DNA from: Rhopalosiphum padi | Lineage: Eukaryota > Arthropoda > Insecta > Hemiptera > Aphididae | Assembly: GCF_020882245.1 (NCBI RefSeq) | Contig: NC_083597.1 | Span: 39,596,652-39,660,651 of the forward strand | Length of the DNA: 64,000 bases | Reading direction: 5' to 3' | Shown here: one piece after another, positions 1 through 12,711 of the stretch | Layout: each line of letters starts with the position of its first letter | How positions within the stretch are numbered: position 1 is the stretch's first letter | The notes under the pieces: model-generated | Databases searched by the model: none | The model's input: the letters and a program-made list of their open reading frames with translations, nothing else | What the model was told of the DNA's origin: nothing | Program-made: the position numbers and the translations under genes

Positions 1-1660
1 CCTGTATAATATATTAACTATATGCAATTAATGAGATGTTAATGTTCGAAAGAAAAAATGCATTTATAAGTATACCTACCTATTTATACCTACTACAAAC
101 TATACCTACCTGTGCGCGTTACATTATTATAAGGTCAAATTATAAATCATCAGTCGAAATTCGTTGGTTGTCCGAACAATAAATATATTTTCGTTAATTA
201 ACATTTAAACAATTTGAAGAATTATAAGTATTCGAAATTAAAATATTTTGCAGCCCGTGTGTATAATTTATAGTGTTTGGTGTATGCGTAGTAGGTTTAG
301 ATATATCAGCTATTTAATATATATATATATATAGTATGTATATTATATACATAATAATCTTTTACAAGACATAATATTTTGGAGTAAACATCATAGTAAT
401 ATTGCTAAATACTCGATGTTCCGGTTTTATTATTATTTTTTCACAACATAAAAAAAACAATATCATATCATGATATTAATAATTATTACTTTGTTTATTG
501 TTTATGACCTAAAAGTATAATTGTAGTCTATTATGTATGTATATATATATATGTATATATATATGTAATACGTATATATTATACGCGCATAAATAATACG
601 TGTACTAACGTTTCGTATCAAAACAGTACCAAGGTCTATTGCAATTTCACAGCTGATCAAGGGAAATGTCAAAAGTTAATAGCAACGTAATAATATTAAA
701 CGTTGTATCTATTTATCTGCTGTTTGCAAATTGAAAAAAGAACGGTTATAAAGCTAACAATAACAATGATATAGGTGCGTTTAACGAATATTGGACCTGA
801 CTATATATAACTATAAAATATACGTTTTACCAAATGAAATATGTGTCGATTGAAATACAGATACGGAAATAAAATATGATATATTTTTATTCTACACCGA
901 TGTACTTGTAATTAGTACAGCCAAGTATATTGACGAACGATGATAAATTCATTATATTTGAACTAATTTTAATACTGATTATTTCGCACACAGACATGGA
1001 TTAATGTTTAAGCTAAATAGTCAATATAGGCATTTGCTTATAGATCCAAAGCTATCAGCGAGGAGGCTATAAATCTATGTTATTGTACTACATTATGTTG
1101 TATCATGGTATAAATTACGCATTTAATTATATTATTGTTATATTTTTTCATAACCAGGCTCTGGACTTGGGCGTGTATAGAAGACATGAGCTCCCTCGTC
1201 GAGCGTGTGATTTATCCCCAGTCAAATTTTAGTGAATTCAAAAGTTAAGATTAATGGCTAGCAGGTATATAGAATACATTTACTAAATGATATTATATTA
1301 TAATATTATTTAAAATGTGTATTCAACTAAAACATCTTAGAAAATTAGATAGTAATAGTCCATTATGAAGACCAATAACAACCTTTCCAATACACACCAC
1401 TAACCGTGAAAGTCTATATTTTTCATACACTACTTAATGATACGTAAGTTTTTCGTTAGATCGTGAATATCAAAATCAAAATCAAATCAAAACAAGATAT
1501 AAATTAAAAACCTCTATTAACACCTAATATATGTTTTATGACTTTATGACATAAACAAACAAACAAACCCGCCGAGTGAGTGGCAAAACACGTAAAATAA
1601 TATCCACATAATAATAATATATAGGCGTTGTAATTTTCGTACAACCATCGCGGGTCTGCA
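1..1660. other. AT-rich non-coding sequence
   Basis: No supportable coding exon. The stretch is AT-rich with TA-dinucleotide runs near 320-345 and 538-565 and scattered TACCTACC words. It may be intronic sequence of the leftward gene whose possible first exon lies at 1668-1769, but I could not identify a following exon. Confidence 0.5.
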
Positions 1661-1667
1661 GGCTTAC

Positions 1668-1769
1668 CTTTGAAGAATCCCATTTCGGCGCTCGATCACT
1701 CGATTTATTTTTTCGGACTTCGGAAGTCGTAGCAGCAGAAGTCGATACAGAATCTTCGGGTAGTCGCAT
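1668..1769 (-). CDS. Possible first coding exon of a leftward gene (partial)
   Basis: Read on the minus strand, an ATG at 1769 opens 34 codons (MRLPEDSVSTSAATTSEVRK at the start) that end exactly at AAG followed by a GTAAGC splice donor (1667-1662). The peptide is Ser/Thr/Lys-rich and I recognise no family. It sits at the downstream edge of a CpG-rich islet (about 1,780-2,500), which is where a first exon would be expected. The rest of the gene would lie to the left, in 1-1660 or beyond the window. It could also be a chance reading frame next to a donor-like site; only the donor, the islet and the non-AT-rich codons support it. Confidence 0.3.
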
Positions 1770-1779
1770 ATAACGAACT

Positions 1780-2520
1780 ATCGTCGTCGCGTATCCAAAT
1801 GAATATACTTCTTCGCGTACGCGCGCCTTTATTGTAGCAGTCTTCGTCGTCGATCGTTATTGATAATGCTTTGAAACGCTGCGCGCGAATGCGATCGGCC
1901 GCGACGGCAAACGTCTGGCGGAAAAATCGTTCCGGTTATCAGCGGTCCCCCGTCACCGCCGCTTGGGGCTATTATATAGCGACGGTGATGGTGATGCTGA
2001 TGGTGATGATTGATGATGATGACGATGATGATGATGACGACGACGATGATGATGATAACACTACTAATAATAATGATAACGCGAACGATGGTCGCGGCGA
2101 AGACGGTAGAGCGCACGCAGTGGCGTTTCCCCCGCCACCGTCATTTCACGATCCCCCGGGGACGCTTTGGCGGGGATGACGGTCACAGCACTGATATTAC
2201 GCGCGTTTATTTGGGCTTATGTGCGCGCGTACAAGTGTTTGAGCGATAAGAGCGGCCTCCCGATTGTTATATACCTGTGATCGTCGTCGGCGTAGATCAC
2301 GGACCGTGCACGTGTGCGTAACGTGGCCATCGACAACTGTTGCCGCTGACGACTGCAACAGCGGTTGATACAATCGATACCGAAGACGTTGACCGCGGCT
2401 ATGTGTGACCGTCTTCGGTGTCGGCGACGACAAAGTGTACTTAAAGCAGTTGCTATGTGGGTGTGCACTGTGTAGGTGTAACCCGCAGAAGGGCTACACC
2501 GAGTCACCCTCGAAAACCAT
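1780..2520. promoter_or_regulatory. CpG-rich islet with ATG/GAT trinucleotide tract
   Basis: This stretch is much richer in G, C and CpG than its surroundings, as expected of a promoter islet in an otherwise AT-rich genome. It contains an imperfect GAT/GAC trinucleotide repeat at about 1984-2065, which produces the poly-Asp, poly-Met and poly-Ile/His reading frames seen on both strands. Those frames look like repeat artefacts, not genes. The islet lies immediately upstream of the possible minus-strand exon at 1668-1769, so it may be that gene's promoter. This is inference from composition and position. Confidence 0.35.
1984..2065. repeat. Imperfect (GAT)n trinucleotide microsatellite
   Basis: A run of GATGGTGATG-type units grades into GATGATGACGATGATG units, interrupted by GAC variants. 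Triplet slippage explains it. It may be length-variable between individuals. Confidence 0.8.
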
Positions 2521-2529
2521 AGAAAACGT

Positions 2530-4150
2530 TTACGCGTATAGATTGTATTATTCTATATGATTTCCTTGAAAGGTTATATATATACTAATAATTACGATTC
2601 GACAAGAAGAAAATATTATTATTATATTTAACGATGGTGAAGATGAACGTGTTGAAAGAAAAAAAAATCTGAAATACAAGGGCTGCCGTAGAATTTTCGA
2701 TCCTTTAGTGCTTATTTTTCTACCCCTAATAAACGTAAATGTTGGATAAAACAATTAATTTTATAAATATTATGTCGTATTCTCTGCAGTAACCATATCA
2801 ATGTGAAATTAATAGTTTTTGGCAGCAGCTAATCTTCGAAACTACTGAATCTATTTTATTGAAATAGGTTCATACCAATAAATTCGTTAGGACCCATGTC
2901 TTAGGTATCCTTTGCATTTTAAAATTTAAGCCTTATATAAAATGGACCACACATGTATTTTATCCTAAGGACTTAAATTGAAATGTTTTGCTTATTTCTG
3001 GTTGCTATGAGTTACACTAAAGAAAAAAAACAGTTAATACTTATTATTATTTCATTTGGTTGTCACAAGTAAGAAAGTCCCCTTTCAAAAATATCATTCT
3101 ATTCATTTATTATTCTCAAGTTTAAATGGATATTTTGGTCATAAGAATGAACCACTCATTCAATCACCAATTGTTTTTTTTTTTTTTTAATATACGAGCG
3201 TACTACAGAACATGTTTTAAGCATATAAAATTATAAACTCAGAGCGTGGCTCCAAATTTGATCGAGGAAATAGGATAAGTATAATAAACATACCCATTGA
3301 GTCTGTTAGTCTGTACAGTTCTTATAAGACTTAAAAAAACAATTTCTACTGAACTACTCACTGCACTAAGTACAAAATCTGTGTTGAAACTAATAGATTT
3401 ATTTTTAAATAAATTAAGGTAATCTCATTACAATAAATTGTGCTTGAGTAATGAGTAAAACAACTTGCGCAACGCCATGGATGTACTATATATGGTAAAC
3501 CAATGCAAGACACGTTTTGTCGGAACGCAATAGTGCGTGAAAATGATTTCATTAAGAATCGGATTGTTATTGGGATTGTACCGAGAACGCGTGGAAATCG
3601 GTCATCAGCCACTGTTTTCTATTAATACTGACCTACGAAAAACATATAGTAGTACGACGGTCGCGGTATAAAATTTATCAACACGATATTATATAGATTT
3701 TTTATCAGTTTCGCCTCAGCTGAAGATTAAATTTGGTAACACCACACCGCGTTTACAGTGTAAACCGGCGTCGAGTTATACTTTACGTTAATGATACTTG
3801 CGAATGAGTAGTCACAAAATTATTTTCTACTGTCGTCGTTGTCGGAGTGAACGAAACAGTGACCACCAATCGTTTTTTCGACGCCACACGCGAAAACTGA
3901 TTTTCAACCATTTCAAACAGTTTTTGCATCGTCGTCTGCGCGTGTAGGTATCTACTTATTTTATTATTAATAAAGTCATAGAGCCATAGAGACGTACAAT
4001 TTGACAAAATTCCAGCAGAACGAGTATACTTCTACATCTCGTACGTATTATCAGGACATCATATGCGTGCGCACGGGTGTAGCAGAAGGTTTATTTGCCT
4101 AAACTGCAAAATTTTTTAGGCCGACTGATTGGCCCGAAGGCTGTGGCTGA
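2530..4150. other. Intergenic sequence, no gene recognised
   Basis: AT-rich with small islands of mixed composition (3,600-4,100). The short reading frames here have no family resemblance, no consistent splice sites and no composition bias, so I do not call genes. Confidence 0.5.
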
Positions 4151-4163
4151 GTACGTTATAGTC

Positions 4164-4318
4164 CAGTGATGCCCACGAAGAAATTTTATGTGGGCTGTTA
4201 CAAATTGGATTCTTAGATTAAGATTGAAATTATTCGTACTTTTATACTTGGTGGTCCGCTCGAAGATAATTGTTTACCAATGTGACTCGCTGAGGAAAAA
4301 AAGTTGGGCATCGCACTC
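4164..4318 (-). mobile_element. Small hAT-like MITE or fragment
   Basis: The left end reads CAGTGATGCCCAC (4164-4176) and the right end reads GTTGGGCATCGCACTC (4303-4318). The reverse complement of the right end closely resembles the left end. Read from the right, the end continues with a poly-T/TTCCTCAGCGAGTCACATT stretch, typical of short non-autonomous hAT elements with CAGTG termini. I do not see a clean 8-bp target duplication and the last base of the right end is off consensus, so this may be an old, mutated copy of about 155 bp. Confidence 0.45.
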
Positions 4319-4329
4319 AATATAACCGC

Positions 4330-5159
4330 TTAATCGTAGACAGCGGTAAACTGGTCGAGTCAATTCATTATATCATATGGATCTGAACCAATTTTTCGTT
4401 GAATAATTTATATTTTGAACAGTTGTACTAATATAAGTATATTATATGTAGCTAAAATTACAAACTATACTAACAATAACATAGCCTACCTGAGTTTCAT
4501 CATATAGTATATACACTTAATAATAATTTCAGCTGTTCAAAATGTAAAAAAAAAATTGCCGTTTTATTCTAAAATTCTAAAATTCCGCATCTGTAATTAA
4601 AGTCCATGCAGCACGCTTGTGTTACATATTTACAATATTTACATGTACTCGTATAATATTTATAATCAAAATGCCCGATAGGCGATGTTTGGTAAATTAT
4701 ATTAATAATGTATTGTAATATATTATTAACGAGTCATTACATTACTTCCGGTCTGACGAAACACGTTGCTATTTTCAGAGGATGAAAATTTAAGGTAGAT
4801 AATATAAATAATACACAAAAACGATGTATGTTGATATGTAGGTTTAATGTGGACATAATTTTTTTCTAATCAAAGCGGGACTTGTAAATTTTAATAGGAA
4901 AACCAAAATATTTTTTGCGTAAATTAACAACACTAGAAATACAGTAAAATACATTGCGTTTTTATTAGAAAAGAATAATAATTTTTTTAATAAGAATGAC
5001 AAAATAAAAACAGAAAAATGTTATAATAAATTAAATTATTTGGATAGTTTTTATATTCTTTGGATCCACAAATCCAAAATAACGACTTCAATATGGTAAG
5101 TACTTATTTTCGTATCATTTTTATTTCTTGACTATAGACTTATTGCCTATATGACTCAG
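4330..5159. other. AT-rich intergenic sequence
   Basis: Nothing recognisable beyond low-complexity AT-rich sequence. Confidence 0.5.
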
Positions 5160-5861
5160 TAGGGCACGGATGTTGTTGCATTTGCAACTTTTTTTCAATT
5201 AATTGATAAGTAAGTTTAAAATGTGTGTCATGCAAGTACAAACCAAAATCTAAAAGTTTTAAGTGCAATTTTCTGCAATTTTCGGAATTTTTGGAATTTT
5301 TGGATTTTTATTGCAATTTTATAGAATTCTCATTTATAAAAAAAATTTAACAAAGTTTTTTTTACATAATTTCACTTTTTTAATACTTTTAAAAATTTCA
5401 TGAAATAAAATTGTCGAATTGCTTTAATTCTGAAGTACATAATGTATTGATGTATATTGCAGTTTAAATGACTTATTGTCTATTGATATTATTGTATATA
5501 TATAGTCGAAACGATAGTTTGATTAATTTTAGAGCCGTATCGGTTTCGTTATACTGCGATTTTTGTATTTGCAATGCGTACAGATAAGATTATACATTTA
5601 ACACAAAAATAATTTACGGTTCAATGCAACAATATATTTTAAGTAATTTGTATATATATTATTTATTATTTTTTTACCAATGAGTCAGTGATATATAAAA
5701 TATACAATAAGTTAATGAATTAATGATAAATAAAAATAAACCTAAATTTATGAATTATAACAAAACGTTGTTATTTTTAATGCAATTTTTGGTAAAGGTA
5801 TTTTAATGCAATACTGCAATAAATTTTACTAGTTTTTTAGTATTACAACATCTGTGCCCTA
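5160..5861. mobile_element. Putative non-autonomous DNA transposon, 702 bp
   Basis: The two ends form a 16-bp inverted repeat with one mismatch: TAGGGCACGGATGTTG at 5160-5175 and CAACATCTGTGCCCTA at 5846-5861. The interior is AT-rich, has no coding potential, and is enriched near both ends for TTGCA/TGCAA words (for example TTGCATTTGCAA just inside the left end). TAGGGC-type termini occur in the hAT superfamily. I do not see an exact 8-bp duplication directly abutting the ends; CTATATGA occurs at 5147-5154 and again a few bases beyond the right end, which could be chance in AT-rich DNA. Confidence 0.5.
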
Positions 5862-5869
5862 TATACCTA

Positions 5870-8800
5870 TATGAGAGTTTACACTGTTTACAGTATAAAA
5901 TGTATAATAAGTATATCAGTATTTACTATACAGTATACGTGTATAGTATACCTTATGTTTTTGGTTGTGAATATTTTTCAGAGCAGGACATTTATGGGTT
6001 CTTTAGCCCTTTAGGGACATCGGGACACAAAGCTCAAAAGCAGGACGTATGCAGGTTACATATTAATGTAATATTCATGGGTTTCACGCCCGCCCCTGTG
6101 ACAAAATATGTATAACATAATATTTAAAAAATATGTTTATAATGATGCCAGTGAGTATAAGCTATTGTAAAACAATCGCGTAATTTGTAGCATAAAAAAT
6201 TTTAGTACAACATAATATATATGATAAAAAGTATAACGTATAATGCTTTAATATTTTTTCTAGTTTTGAGAAGATCTGCGAATTGTATTGCGAGTTACAT
6301 TAAAAGCATTCACCGGCCTTCCTAGCACGTGGGCTACATGTTTAATATATAATGACACCACTATCGTATTAAATAATTCACAGTTTTTTTCGAAACTAGA
6401 AAAAATATTAAAAATCAGGAGATTAATGAAATTAAAATGTTGAAACATCAATATTTTCAAATAAATTAACTCTACAAAATAATCTTCAATTTTTTTGAAA
6501 ATAATTAAATAAAAAAATATATATTTTAACTTTTTTACCAAAACCTTAAAATAAATAAAAACGTTAAATATTTGTAGTCCTTTTCCCTGCGAATTTGATT
6601 AAAAAACCATAAATATGATATTTCTATTATTTCAGGAGATATCGCAATGGGCAAATCCTCACTGGATACTCTGTACCTATATATATATAGGTATATAAAG
6701 TATTATTGTGCATTGTTTAGAGTGCTCTGTAGACATCTTGTAATATTTTAAGGGGACGTCCTTTTCTTTTAACTGAGTGCGTCCCGTGTCTTAATTTCTC
6801 AGTAGTTATAGGAAAATAGCTAAATTGTAATTTATTTTATTAATACGCCCTCATAATAATGTTGAAGTGTCCTATAAATTCTTATGAGTAGACAAAACTA
6901 ATTTTAAAATCAAAAAAAATATGATTACCAATTTCTCATGACTTTTTTTTTAAAACGGAAATACCAATAACGGATTACTTATTGTGATTATAAACAACAG
7001 CCACCTAAAGGAAAATCACATAATATTAGAACATTTGGTTATCTAAAATTTTGATAGTTACTAACACAACATTAAGTTTCACGTTAAACCACAGCAACTA
7101 CCCAGGGTAGGTACTTTACCAAGTAGGTACAACGTAAAACTAATAATGATTTGAAGTATTTATTAAGTAATAAGTAATAACACTAATAACATAACACTTA
7201 CACTTAAAATCAATACTACGTACCATAGAACAGAGTGAATACCGATGTTTATACCACAGATTCGAAATATAAGTAGCTTAAAATTAGTTTCAATGTGTTA
7301 TTTAGTATTAGCAATGTATTATGTATAGAAAATAATAATATACGTTATGAAAAAAGATTTAAGTTCCTACAATTAATATTTTATGTACCTATTACAACAA
7401 AATAACTAAAACCGTTAAAGAAAAAAATCGTTATTTTTTTTTACATATCCAATTTCATATAACAGGTAGGCACTAAGATACATATAAATCATATAGACAT
7501 ATAGTTATACTATTAATATAATAGGGAAAAATCAATTTTTTTTATTAGTAAAGCGAATATTTATAATATATATTAGGATTTGGGTGAAGTGATATTTATA
7601 CAAAGAAAAATATTTGCCAAAAAAAGATTTTTTAAAACCTTTAAGTGGTGAGACGGTGACAGAGTCACTCAGAAATTATCACTTTGTACTTTTAGAATAA
7701 CATTGACGGTACAGATGAATAATATCTGTGCGATCGTGAGATGGATACACGTGATGTAGTTATTAATATAATAATAAACTATAAGTATCTATGTAAAGTA
7801 AAGCACACTCTACAAGCATGTAATGTTTTCGATGTCTTTATTCTATAGGTATATAATATGAATTGTGAGTAAAAAATTAAATAGTTCACGATCTATTGTC
7901 TAATTCGCTAATCAAATTAATTATGTACTGATTGATGTTTGACATAACTACATGTATGCATAAAACGATGTAAACACATTTAAACAACACGTGATTAATG
8001 AGTTATATACAGAGTGGATCACCGCGATTTCGTGGTTTTTCAATAGAGCTACAACACAGAATACTATGAATACGATAGGCACTCTGTATAGATGCTTCAC
8101 ATAATCGATAGTAAATGTGCGAAATAATAGTAAAAGATAAAATTAATTTAATGCCAATAAAACAATGTAAACTCATAAAATATAGATTCTAGGAAATTAG
8201 GTATGCAAAAAATAACTGTAAATAATAATTTATAACATTCTTTTATAAAAGATCAATATTTATCGATTCATCTTACATCGCATATACGAAAATATTAAAA
8301 TAAACTATGTTCAAATATTTTTTAGGGTTTTTTGTTAGGTACAGCATAACAAACTCATAAGAAACTTTGTATCACATTTTTATTGAATAGCCTTAGCTAT
8401 TCAAATTGAGTTCCTAGTTCTATACACAGTTCTTTGTTTTACCCGAATATTTTGAAAAATATTGAGAATTTTTACTTTTAACCTTCTTGTCCTTAAGTAC
8501 CAAACAGATCCAATTTACTACTTGACAACCCCAAAAAAGTTGAAGATCAAAGCATTTTTTTATGTTATACAAACGGTCCCACCTAAAAACACACACACGT
8601 CATTGTAAAATCAATAATTCATTGTTCCGCTCAGAACTTAACATATAAAAGAGTTGGCAAAGTATATTTATTTTGATATATAAAGGTATTTTTGTTTATT
8701 TTACACTCATAATATTTTATACAAATACAGATACATTAAAATATATCAAGTAATAATTATTTAAAGTGAAGAATTTTTTAATACATTTTGAATTTTCCAT

Positions 8801-11800
8801 TGAATATTCTAATCTGGTATAAAAAGTAAAAGTTTTGATAGATATTGCTATTTCATTATTAATAATAATATACAAATATTTTTACTTATAATTTTAAATA
8901 TCAAGTTTCCAAGTACTAAAATAATTTTTAAAAATATTAGCAAACAATAACACTAAACATTATTTAATATTAAATATTAAGATTATAAAGTATATGATAA
9001 AATATTATTAATAATCAAAAAAATAATGCATTTTTTCAAGGACTTCTCGTGATGTGGGTTACAACTAACAATTTATTTAATATTTTTTCCTTAGTTGTTA
9101 ATTCCACTATCATTTATTAAGCATAGAGGTAACAAATGTCAAATACCATTATGTTATTATTTACCAAGGTGTAACGTGTAACCTATAAAATATATAAAGA
9201 CAAGCATTTCTATACTATCTATGAAATTTGTTTTTATAAGATATACTTTAAAATATGCTTAAGAATACAATATAACTAGAATAGAATTTTATAAACTAGG
9301 GGACGCATTATGTTATTTTATACGAAGATTTGTGATAACACTGTAGCAGTATAGAAGATTTCGAAATGAAAATTTCGATTTGTAATCGAAATATGTGATA
9401 AAAAAAATTAATGTGAAAAAATATTATACTGTTCACGCGGCTTATATCTGTATTCGACCAAACAATACAATATCATAATGTGTTGTATAACAATACCGTC
9501 AATACCTTTATATTCTGTGGATTGTATTATAATTCGTAAGCAATGACGAATGTGTTGGTTTTGATAAAATTTCAATGTACATAAGTAAATATTATGTATG
9601 AAAACAACAAAATATTATTTGATGCTTTTTAGACAAAAAAATAATATAATTTATAATACGGTTTACGTAATAAATAAAAACACACGTAGCATGTTTATTT
9701 AGATTAGGTATAGTGATTATAGGTTGGTCCCGGGAAAGGCCCGTGAACTTGGGCCATTAGACCCGTCGTGATTTTTTTCTTTTTATTCATATATTATATG
9801 CTTTTTGTTTTTGTTAATACCTATTATCTAACGCATATTATAATAAGCCAGTAGATATTTTTTAATTTGTATATTTTATTCATGACTGAACTTATTTTAC
9901 TGTAAATTACCATAATTAACACTGTAATTAATCACCGTGCCGACCATTTTTTTATTTTATAAAAATATGAGCACACCAAGCTTAAAGGCGACGGATTATT
10001 AACAAAATCCAAATAATATAAATGGAAGATGATTTGATGGCATTTTTTATACGAAATATAAGTACACCTATACTATTATCACAGGATATATTCTGTGCTA
10101 CTGTCGATTAAACCTTATGAAATCCCTATTAGAAGTAGGTAACTATCATCAATGTATTAGTACTATTAGTTAATTAAATCTTCTTCTATTATGTAGGTAC
10201 ATTTTTATCGTATTCGCATCTATATCGTATTTATCATCACGTGTTATTTAGATGAGTAAATGTGCTTAACATTTCAAGAATGTCATTTTTAACATAATAT
10301 TGCATTTGATAAAGATATAATATTAATTATTATTGGTTATATTATTTTTTTTTAGATTCATATACTGTCTACATATACAAACAAGAAACACATTAGCATG
10401 CTTATAGAATGTGATCATTGTGATCTATGTTGTTTAAGATAGTGAATTTTTTTTTAAAATATTTCAGCAATGTTATTAACTTATAAATCACCTAATCAAT
10501 TAATTAATAAAATTATGTTGTAATTGGCTTCTTGGTCATTACATATTTGATTATGCTTTGAGGTGGGTAGATACCTTTTTGTTAGTGTTTATGTTGTAAT
10601 TTGTTTTTATGAAGAATTTTTATTTTATTGTAAAATACAGCAAATTATATTAGTTTATTTTTTAATGGTTTCGGTAATTATAGCCATCTTAAAATAGATA
10701 TTAAATATAAAAAAAAATCATTACATAATAAAATATTTTTCAAATTAAATATAATATATTTAAATAAATATTGATGATCAAATAAACAGAAATGATATTT
10801 TTAAACTATAATTTACCTAGATTTAAACGTCATTTGGACATTAGGTAATGACTAATAGATTAACCTCAAAGATCAATTTGATAGGTACTTTTCTTTACGA
10901 CACGCAAAAAACTCATATTGCGATCAATAATTGTAAACTATGTATATCGTATTTATAAGTTATACTATAAGTTATATTATATACCTACACGAATTATGTT
11001 ACTTTATATACATTAAATACAGATATAAAAAGCCACAAAAATACACGATTCGTTATTAACTTATCTAGTAAATTTAAATATACAATAGCTTTTTGATAGC
11101 TTAATTATCTTATATATTATAGTAAAATAATTTACAATACTGAAATTCTATATAATTTAAATTAGGTATATTAAAATGATGTTACATGATTTATATTTTA
11201 ACTGAAATAACACTGTTGATAATATATAATTATTAACTAAGAAAAACGTCACAAAAATATAGACATAATAGCTTTTAGTTTAAATTTTTGATAACTTTAA
11301 GTACCTACATGGCTACACTAAATACTTTTTAAATCAATTAAACAAATGTCCGTGTTAAATGTTTTGTAAATATATTTGAATTTTTTTCTAAAACATATTT
11401 AATATTTGCAGTTAATTGCTTATCATGTATATATTTGATTTAAACATTGTTGTTATTAACAATTTGTTAAGTATTATTAATAGGCGCTCTGCATTAATTT
11501 TTTATCTCTATTCGTAGATTTTAAAACAGTTAAAACATTGCAAATTAACTTTCTGTAGGACCAAAACCTTGGGCTCTAGGTCAACAATCAATATTATAGT
11601 TAAAATGACCTATTATACAATTTAATTACCTATTTGAGTATTATCTATACATTGTAACGTTGAGTGTAATTCGATATTGAATGAAGCACCTTTACATACT
11701 AAAATATTGTTTCTTACACTTTGTATTAATCATTGTGAAATTGAGATATCAAATTAAACTCAACGCTTTATTGCAGATAATATTCTCATTTTTTAGTTTA

Positions 11801-12690
11801 ATAACAGTTTAATTAACTATTATATTGATTCAGGGCCCACAGCGTTGGTTTTTCATAAAGTAAATCAGATATGTGGCGCGTATGATGGACAGAGATAACA
11901 ATGTGAGGCGTCCTCTTGTAAAATAATAAAGTACAGTTTAAACTATCACCCTCCTCTCCTTACTGCTACCAATCATTTTTAAAAAAATATTTTTCTCGCA
12001 AAATCTACCACTCCTTGATATATTTAATACTTAATTACATTATAACTGTACTAGATGTAGTGTGCTATTCCGTTATTATAATTTATTATAAACTATTATA
12101 ATGGAATAGGTATTTAGATTTCATATATTATAATCATGTTATTATTTGTAATACAGTTGAGCTACGATTCTAGATTTTCAAAATAGACTGTCATGAACGA
12201 AAATAACGTAAACGTGTTAAACACTTAAGGTAGTAAAAATCATTAATACAATATACAAACATTATATGTTTTCATAAAGTGACGAAGTTTGACGCGAGTT
12301 TACGTGATTGTTTTATTATATTTTATACATAGACAAATTTGAGAGTGTTCGAATATTATGAATTATAATATGATGGTGTAGGTAGTAGGTTTTCATTTAA
12401 TAACATAATACTTATGCGATGCTTTTTCGGTTTCTAATGCACATGTGTGGATTAAAGCAAAATTACCTTTTGCCTAGAGTGTCAACATTCGAGTGCGGGA
12501 AACGAAGCCAATCCACGGCTATAAAACTGTTCGAATACGATACATGTCATTTGCATATTATGATAATCAAAAACGTCGTTTTAGCCGTATATAGGGGAAC
12601 CATTTAACTTTAAACTTATAATTCAAAGAGCGCTGGGCCGCGGGTACGACACTAATTAATAGAGTTTACACACAGTAAAATATTGACCGG
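5870..12690. other. AT-rich intergenic sequence
   Basis: About 6.8 kb without a supportable gene. Short reading frames at 5900-6115, 6260-6541 and 12419-12607 have no family signature and no splice context. Present are a 21-bp-arm inverted repeat at 6248-6411 and a GC-rich islet of about 45 bp at 9,725-9,770. The segment around 8,330-8,650 has the look of a dispersed repeat remnant, but I cannot classify it. Confidence 0.5.
6248..6411. repeat. Imperfect inverted repeat, possible MITE
   Basis: TTAATATTTTTTCTAGTTTT (6248-6267) is matched in inverse at 6391-6411 (CGAAACTAGAAAAAATATTA) with few mismatches. The loop of about 120 bp is less AT-rich than its surroundings and includes AGCACGTGGGC. 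It could be a small MITE, but no target duplication is evident and AT-rich arms can pair by chance. Confidence 0.3.
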
Positions 12691-12701
12691 CTCCGCATCC
12701 G

Positions 12702-12711
12702 TATATAAATA
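12702..12711 (+). promoter_or_regulatory. Possible TATA box of an unannotated plus-strand promoter
   Basis: TATATAAATA sits in a locally GC-richer context, followed by a CpG-containing stretch (12,780-12,850) as expected for a transcription start about 30 bp downstream. I cannot connect it to a coding exon, so it may be a chance match in AT-rich DNA. Confidence 0.25.

Noticed and set aside
1829..2249. Frames rich in Asp, Met, Ile or His
   Set aside because: They are translations of the GAT/ATG trinucleotide tract in different frames.
8330..8650. Possible dispersed repeat similar in part to a segment near 25,290
   Set aside because: The shared words (such as CGCTCAGAACTTAA versus CGTTCAGAATCTAA) are short and I could not define ends or an extended alignment by eye.
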